Of a DNA stretch of 64,000 nt, positions 58,213-64,000 are shown one piece after another. The notes under the pieces were generated by a model that saw nothing but the letters and a program-made list of their open reading frames with translations, was not told the DNA's origin and did no database searches. Source of the stretch: Hofstenia miamia (taxonomy: Eukaryota; Xenacoelomorpha; Acoela); NCBI GenBank assembly GCA_004352715.1, contig SCFE01000015.1, forward strand, positions 614,803 through 678,802, read 5' to 3'. The stretch's first letter is position 1. Each line of letters starts with the position of its first letter. The position numbers were made by a program, and so were the translations under genes.

Positions 58213-59394
58213 GCTACTAATCCCTACACAACATTAACTGTGTGAGAAGCAAGTAAATTTTAATTTAGTTAAAATCGGGAGGAATATACGAATATTTGTT
58301 CCTATAGCTCGCGACGGAATTTCCTTATATGCTATACTCCCATATGATAATAATCAGAATTTCCACTCGAGCAAACAATGTTCAAAAACCTACATAGACG
58401 AATTATATAATTGGGTGAGTTCTCAGGAAGGGTTTTAAAACACCGAGCTGTATAAATGTGATGTGAGATTAACTAGGGAAAATTTATACAAAATTGGAAT
58501 TTTTTTGTATTGGATAGAATTCCACTACTGTCCAGTTTGAGAATTTCGCTAATTGCGCAACCAACATGATGTATGACGATCAATTTATTAATTCCTAATT
58601 TAATAGTAACAATATCTCAACATAGATTTGAAATGCTAATTATAATTTAACACTCCTAATTTTTAATTGGACTGAATTTTCGAGTGGCTAACGATGATTT
58701 CACTAACTAATCTGTTAATGAAATAACAACTTTTAAAAAGTTAGGATATACATTGATAAGAACAAACAACAGTACTCAAATTAAATCTCTAATTCTAAAT
58801 TTGTAGTTTTATTTGGCTTCAAAAATTTGTTGCAGGAACAGGAAAGTTTACATTATGCAAGAAGAATGGAAGAATGTCAGTTTCAGGTTTTCAACATTTG
58901 ATTTTTTGGTTAAGAAAATAATATTTAAAAATATATTTAAAAAAATGAAGAGCTAATATATACAGTAAAATTTGATGGAAAACTGTATTCAACATAAAGA
59001 ACCTAGCGAATGGCCTTCACTTCTGAAGCCTGACCAATATTGCATTTGCATAAAGCAAGTACGGTAATCTTAATGATAATTCAGAGAAATTTTAGCTTCA
59101 TGCAAGTAATAAATAGAAAAAACATTTAGACATGCTGCATATCGAAGTGGAAAGCATAGATATATACATCCTTAATTATTAGTAGTTTAACTGTATGTCA
59201 AAGAATTTATTTTAGATTGATTGTTCATTATGAATAGCCAAATTTTCTTATTATTCTACACAATATCACTTATCTTTCAATAACTGTAAAGGGATGTTTA
59301 AATTTTTTTCTTTGAATTACACCTTGAAGTAACTTCTTACATCAAATGCTGACCTTTGCGTGAGGTGTTTTGATTGCCTCATCTTAGTAAAATA
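58213..59394. other. Intergenic, no gene seen
   Basis: AT-rich; nothing recognised. Confidence 0.5.
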
Positions 59395-59398
59395 CAGA

Positions 59399-59500
59399 GG
59401 TGGAAGCCTGTCGATGAAGCAACAGGACCGGATCTGGCCCTCCTCACTCTCATTTCACCTATTAAAACCCGTCACTTTGAGATGCGTCTCTGGTCATACA
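59399..59500 (+). other. GC-richer segment, possible exon
   Basis: Bounded by ttagtaaaatacag and by acag followed by gtcagc, open in two frames; one reads VDEATGPDLALLTLISPIKT. The base composition differs from the flanks. It could be an exon or a captured fragment; no family recognised. Confidence 0.2.
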
Positions 59501-59611
59501 GGTCAGCTAATTTAGTGTGAGAATTTTTGGTTTGTGCTTTTAAAGGAACAATGAGATATTTAGAGTTAATCCCATTCTTTCAACTGTACGAATGCATTAT
59601 GGAATGCAAAG

Positions 59612-59776
59612 AAACGGACCAAAACAGGAATACCGGTCAACCATAGATTTGAACCTATGGATACGGTGAAACCAGATAAGCGGTCAAACCGATACTTTAT
59701 AATGTGAGAACCGGTCAAAGTTGGTACCCACGAGGGGAGGGGGCAACTTGGGACCCGGACCGGTCAATTGAGAGTA
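59612..59776. repeat. ACCGGTCAA-rich patch
   Basis: The word ACCGGTCAA or close variants occurs at least four times (taccggtcaac, gcggtcaaacc, aaccggtcaaag, gaccggtcaatt) in 165 bases, with GGGACCCGG near the end. Probably the remains of a repetitive element related in style to 12850-12942. Confidence 0.4.
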
Positions 59777-61289
59777 CCGCTTCCATTTCTGGTAAAATTT
59801 AGTGCAAATCGCCAGGTTTGCTTACAGTCGGTTTTGGATTTCGTCAACTTGATCTCTTTTAGAGATCTAGCATCCGTATTTACTTTAAGAGTATATACAT
59901 TTTCTGGTGCCTTAATCTCATCGGTCCAGAATAACTTCTATTTTATCAAAATTAGAATACTTTTGAGCAAAATTTTGAAATCCATGACTTTTCATTTTTG
60001 GTTAGTCCCAGTCTACTGAAACACTTAGTGTCACTCACATGTGATAGAAAAGAGTAAATCCCATGGGCCTAGATGGTCCCACACAGCCCCACTAGTAGTT
60101 CGTTAAATTGACTTTAGTTCAGACACGTGCTATAACTTGTTTGGTTGAAACTTTTAATGTATACAGGTAACTTTATTTGCAGTCCTGCTCAAATCGAATC
60201 AATATTAAGCATTTGGCATCATATATGCATGGCGATGATATATAGAAAAATACATGCAGTAAGCTCTAAACTTTATAAACCTGTAAATAATTATATAAAT
60301 TCCGGTGTTATTAAACATTAAAAATCTGTTTATATGCGCACACAGTTTAAAACCGGAATTAGAAGCGAGTCCAGTCTTTAAAATATCTTAAGTCATGAAC
60401 AACAATCTCCATATTTAAGTATGGAAGCTAGAATTGCTTTAACTGTCCCAGTGTATTAATGCGATTATATTTAACCAATATCATTTTACAGTTTGTCGTT
60501 GTAGTCGCTCTGTCATGTATGATTCAGACTAATTTTGGATATGTTAATGCATTGTACGACTGTTAATAAACATTTTATTTATATTTAAAAATTTTTGGAT
60601 GTCTTGAAGATTTTTATAACTTTGAGAATATCTTTTTTAATTTGTATTTCCATAAATTTCCATAGAATTTCTATTCTATAATTGATTTACATTTTCATAA
60701 TTTGGAAATCGAATAGAATGGTCTATTTCAATATGCAACCCTGATGGTAATTAAATAAGGAACATATCAATGATGAACATTCAAAAACAAAACTGTACCC
60801 GACTTTCCACACAATTTGATCAACCAAGTCGACTCGAAAAGACCATTAGGGATGACTTAAAAAATAGAGATGTGAAAAATATTGTAACTGGGAGATAAAA
60901 TTCAAATCTGGAGTTCGCTTAGCTCTGACGTAGGCGGTTAAAAATTTATCTAAACGATATGGGATAACTGGAACTTTTCTGAAAGAAATGTGAAGTAAAA
61001 ATTTTTCATGCTAAAATACAAATTTCTTAATCTATTTGTTCTTTCTAGATCTTTTACTTGATCTCTTCTAAGGGCAATTTTTGATAGTGTTATTATCAAC
61101 TCGACGGTGCTATAAAAGCAATTTTAAATTCATATTGGTCATTCTATAAACGTTTACCCCAGAAAGCCTGAGAATGCGATGCATTTAAATGGGTGAAACA
61201 GTCAGAATTAACCACCTTTAGAAAAACTGTGTAAAAACAAAAACAAATGAAATATAAGTATCAGAAACCACAATATGCTTCTTTTATAT
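59777..61289. other. Intergenic, no gene seen
   Basis: An 83-codon frame at 59768-60019 is unrecognised. Nothing else. Confidence 0.4.
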
Positions 61290-61295
61290 TTTATT
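61290..61295 (-). terminator. Poly(A) signal AATAAA for the cysteine-rich gene
   Basis: On the minus strand AATAAA lies 67 bases after the stop at 61363. Confidence 0.5.
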
Positions 61296-61362
61296 TCGAA
61301 TTACAATTGCATTTACTTATTTTTCTAACTTCAAAATTCCAGTTTCTACATTTACGCCTGCT

Positions 61363-61557
61363 TTAGGTGCCACAAGACATATTGGTCATATTTTTGCATT
61401 GACCTATTCGACATAGTCCACGTTTTTCTAAATAACACGGTCCATGTGCAAATACGGTACACATTTGTGCGTTGCATTGATATGCGTTTTTTGACCATAC
61501 GTCTGTCGGAGCTCCTCTGTCAATGATGTATACAATTTTTAAGCAACATTTTTTATC
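61363..61557 (-). CDS. Terminal exon of a small cysteine-rich protein
   Basis: Minus-strand exon of 64 codons plus stop, opening at acceptor caactacag. It starts DKKCCLKIVYIIDRGAPTDV and carries eight cysteines: CC, then C-x4-C, C-x7-C, C-x4-C and a final C, with an NMT sequon. Even cysteine number and a sequon suggest a secreted, disulphide-linked protein; no family recognised. An upstream stretch at 61600-61800 (VDAVCQNRPEFCNQMITNSP and, in another frame, FEKSSFVEQMTQMYSTEIVS) may hold the preceding exon(s), but I could not set its splice sites. A start at an ATG 30 bases upstream of the acceptor is also possible. Confidence 0.45.
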   Translation of the reverse strand, partial: DKKCCLKIVYIIDRGAPTDVWSKNAYQCNAQMCTVFAHGPCYLEKRGLCRIGQCKNMTNMSCGT

Positions 61558-61599
61558 CTGTAGTTGTTTCATAAAAATTCCTGACATTAATTTATTCTA

Positions 61600-62757
61600 T
61601 ATCAAGCATATGATCAAATACGGCAGCTAGCCAGCGTTTTGAAACAATCTCAGTGCTGTACATTTGCGTCATTTGTTCCACAAAACTGCTTTTTTCAAAA
61701 GAAAGACCTGGAGCTAAATAATTCTGGAGAATTAGTAATCATTTGATTACAGAATTCTGGTCTATTTTGACAAACAGCATCAACCACGGCTACATTTTTC
61801 ATATCAAGAAATTATTTTCCATTTTGTTAGCCATCTAGTGATAGAATCAAGAATTTCTTTGTTTTAGTTCTCATATTTAAACTGCATTTTTCAGATAGTA
61901 TACACTAAGTTTTTACGATTAATTTGAATTTCTTTTAAGGAATTAAGATTCTAATTGGAATTTATTGTTTTTCAAATATATGGATGTTTATTTAATATAT
62001 ATATATACCTAACTACTAGTTTATGCAGCGCATGATAAAGTATTTTATTATTCCTAATTTAAAACATGGAAAATTTTATTACCTATATTTTGTACAGATT
62101 TTTTCGAAACCGTTTTATAAACATTAATGCAATAACTGATAATAACATTCAAACAAATCTTGTAAGGTTTGGTGCATTAAATATATTGAGAATAAACAAG
62201 CTGTTGATGTCTTCATACTTTCACTGCAAATCTAAATGAAACACATAAATTATGCTACACAGTAACTTTAACAGAATTTCAAGGCATTTGGTATACATTT
62301 CAAATCAACCGAATTCTAAATCAGCACCACTAACTTATTTGTAATTAAGGAGGTATTTTATTTAATAACGGATTTTCAAAATTTCAAACTTGTTCTTATA
62401 TAGACACTGATTCATGCAGGAAATCTAACGAGCAAAATTTATTTGTATTTCACTACTACATGATATTTCAATCTAATTTAAACAAAAATAGAGAAAAATG
62501 CGTAGAGACTTTTTTAAGAGGGAATGAAATCTTTTTCTTTAATGGTTAAACTAAGTTTGGGGTAATTTTGTTACCCCAAGAACAACTAGAATAGGATTTT
62601 GAGCTCAAATCAACGAGGAAGAACCTGATAATTTGTGACTTTTCCACATTTTTTAAGTACTTTTTTTCTGCACAATATGGGAGTCATCTTAACTTTGCTT
62701 ACCAAGATTCAACAAAAACATCAATAGTCTAAGTTACTTTGTTACCCCAAAAGAAAT
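61600..62757. other. Flank, possible upstream exon, then non-coding
   Basis: 61600-61800 on the minus strand has coding-like stretches in two frames (see the cysteine-rich exon). Beyond that AT-rich sequence, with a near-perfect palindrome TTGGGGTAA...TTACCCCAA at 62557-62579. Confidence 0.35.
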
Positions 62758-63163
62758 CTTAGGATGATTTCTAGTTTGTTATAGAAATGCCATGCTTGAA
62801 GAACCCTAATGCGATAATTTCTTGAAAATTTTATTAATATTAATTTTGTTGGTACCCAAAAAACATCTATATTGTGAAATTCTTTTTTATTTTTTATATG
62901 CTATGATTTTTTGCATATTTTAGTTGCTTTGTGAAAAAGACAATCTGCGAAAAAAGCTATATCAAGCTTAAGACTCCAGGAATTTGTATTTAATATATAT
63001 GCAAAAAATCATAGCATACAAAAACTAAAAAGAGTGAGAATTTCCCAATTTAGATGTTTTTTGGGTACCAGCTAAAAGAATATCAATAAAATTTTCATGA
63101 AATAATAGCACTAGGGTTTTTCAAGCATGGTATTACTATAGAAAACTAGCAATCATCTTAAAG
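62758..63163. repeat. Large inverted repeat (arms ~165 bp, loop ~78 bp)
   Basis: Left arm 62758-62918, right arm 62997-63163. Reading the right arm inverted gives the same order of landmarks: cttaggatgat/ctttaagatgat, ccatgcttgaa, ttggtacccaaaaaacatct/ctggtacccaaaaaacatct, atgctatgattttttgcata. By-eye identity is about three in four. No target duplication or coding frame found. Confidence 0.8.
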
Positions 63164-63405
63164 CAAAAGTTTAAAGTTGATTTTTTCAAGGAGATGTAAT
63201 TTTCTGCACCTTTAAAAATGGTAATCGTGTGACAATCATTATAATTACATGAAGATCTTCCACCATTAGGATTGATTATTGAAATATTTTACTGAACAAA
63301 AGAGTTGAGCCTCGTCAGCTTGGCCCCATCTCCACAAAATTTTAGAATACCTATATTCAGAGTTTTGAGAACTAGATAGATTGCACTCTCTTTTTAAAAT
63401 TTGCC

Positions 63406-63603
63406 TTACTTCATTAATTTAAAAAATAAGTGGAAGCAGTTGTCATTAGAGCAAAACACATCACTCAAATCATTTAAAGCAGATCTTAAAGACTTAATTG
63501 AATGCGAACGAGGTAAACATTGATTGATCACCGATAATTCTTGATAGGCAACGTCACTAATGTTATACCTGTCAAGTATTTGAATGGAGACCGCCTGCAA
63601 TGC
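63406..63603 (-). pseudogene. Fragment of a recurrent mobile-element protein (unsure)
   Basis: Minus-strand frame reading VSIQILDRYNISDVAYQELS and VINQCLPRSHSIKSLRSALN, then low similarity to the stop. The I-L-D-R-Y-N-I-S-D-x-A-Y-x-E-L pattern recalls a segment repeated in uncharacterised invertebrate transposon-related proteins. I cannot name the family, and no partner domain is near. Confidence 0.3.
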
Positions 63604-64000
63604 CCAGTATTTATAGGATCAAAAGACAATCCTAGTCTTTGTCAATGTCTAAGAGACTAACAAATTCTCTAGTCGCACACAACTGAGGGCTTTGATAACC
63701 TAATAGTTTTCTACGAACAAATATTAATATAATTGAATTTCGTAAGTTAATATGCAAAACGAAATAAATTATAATATTAAAATAGTTGTATAAGAACCTG
63801 TAGGTTCTCAACCGTTAACTTACTTTTAGGGAATTTCAGACACCCCAACTAAGATTACATCAATACGTACTCCACAGAACAAAATATGTGATATAAGATT
63901 TCATAAAATTTTTAATATATTGCACTTTGTTCTGACTTAATTAGTTATAAAATCTTATAGATGCATTTATTACGGTCGTGTTTTTGAACTTTTTGGGATA
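63604..64000. other. Non-coding end of window
   Basis: AT-rich; nothing recognised. Confidence 0.5.

Overview
The window is AT-rich nuclear DNA from an invertebrate animal. It has spliced genes with GT/AG introns, widely spaced small exons, abundant (TA)n and (ATT)n arrays, four assembly gaps and many degraded transposons. There is no bacterial-style gene packing, operon, rRNA gene or CRISPR array. The gene content (an ANKAR homologue, a probable FOG/U-shaped zinc-finger gene, an SLC6 transporter) fits a metazoan, more likely a bilaterian. The phylum cannot be settled from the sequence.

Layout. 1-1.1 kb: decayed mariner on the plus strand. 1.1-12.5 kb: mostly non-coding, with telomere-like repeats, a cluster of GATA motifs, and several foldback or MITE-like elements. 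12.5-21.5 kb, plus strand: the 3' part of a probable FOG-family gene. Four exons joined in phase carry a CtBP-binding PVDLS motif, two CCHC fingers and two C2H2 fingers. Its introns hold a Penelope-like element and a hAT-type MITE; another MITE lies in the last intron. 23.9-24.2 kb: fragment of a retrotransposon C-terminal domain. 26.2-27.5 kb: a whole-length but dead mariner with both inverted ends.

28.2-40.4 kb, minus strand: eleven exons of an ankyrin-plus-armadillo gene (ANKAR). All phases agree, giving 1353 residues to the stop; the true N-terminus was not found. Its introns carry a local ~650 bp duplication with a copied exon fragment, and a hAT MITE with a perfect 8-bp target duplication.

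41.9-49 kb: a retrotransposon-rich block. Its centre is a non-LTR element of the R4/Dong type on the minus strand (N-terminal Myb-like region, reverse transcriptase, CCHC knuckle, PD-D restriction-like endonuclease). It sits between (ATT)n arrays, has a tRNA-like 5' head, and is followed by two decayed LINE copies on the plus strand. 50.2-52.0 kb: a single-exon SLC6-family transporter reading frame with one frameshift and a close poly(A) signal. 52.25-52.38 kb, minus strand: a possible first coding exon of an unknown gene. 53.06-53.30 kb: a hAT MITE with a perfect 8-bp duplication, related to four other fragments in the window. 54.6-57.0 kb: decayed hAT transposase of the DUF4371 type. 61.4-61.6 kb, minus strand: terminal exon of a small cysteine-rich protein. 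62.76-63.16 kb: a large inverted repeat.

The genes show no sign of working together; they are independent loci separated by repeats. No wholly new system is evident. The most informative items are the FOG-like gene reconstructed from small exons, the R4 element with its tRNA-like head inside ATT arrays, and the patchwork duplication in the ANKAR gene.
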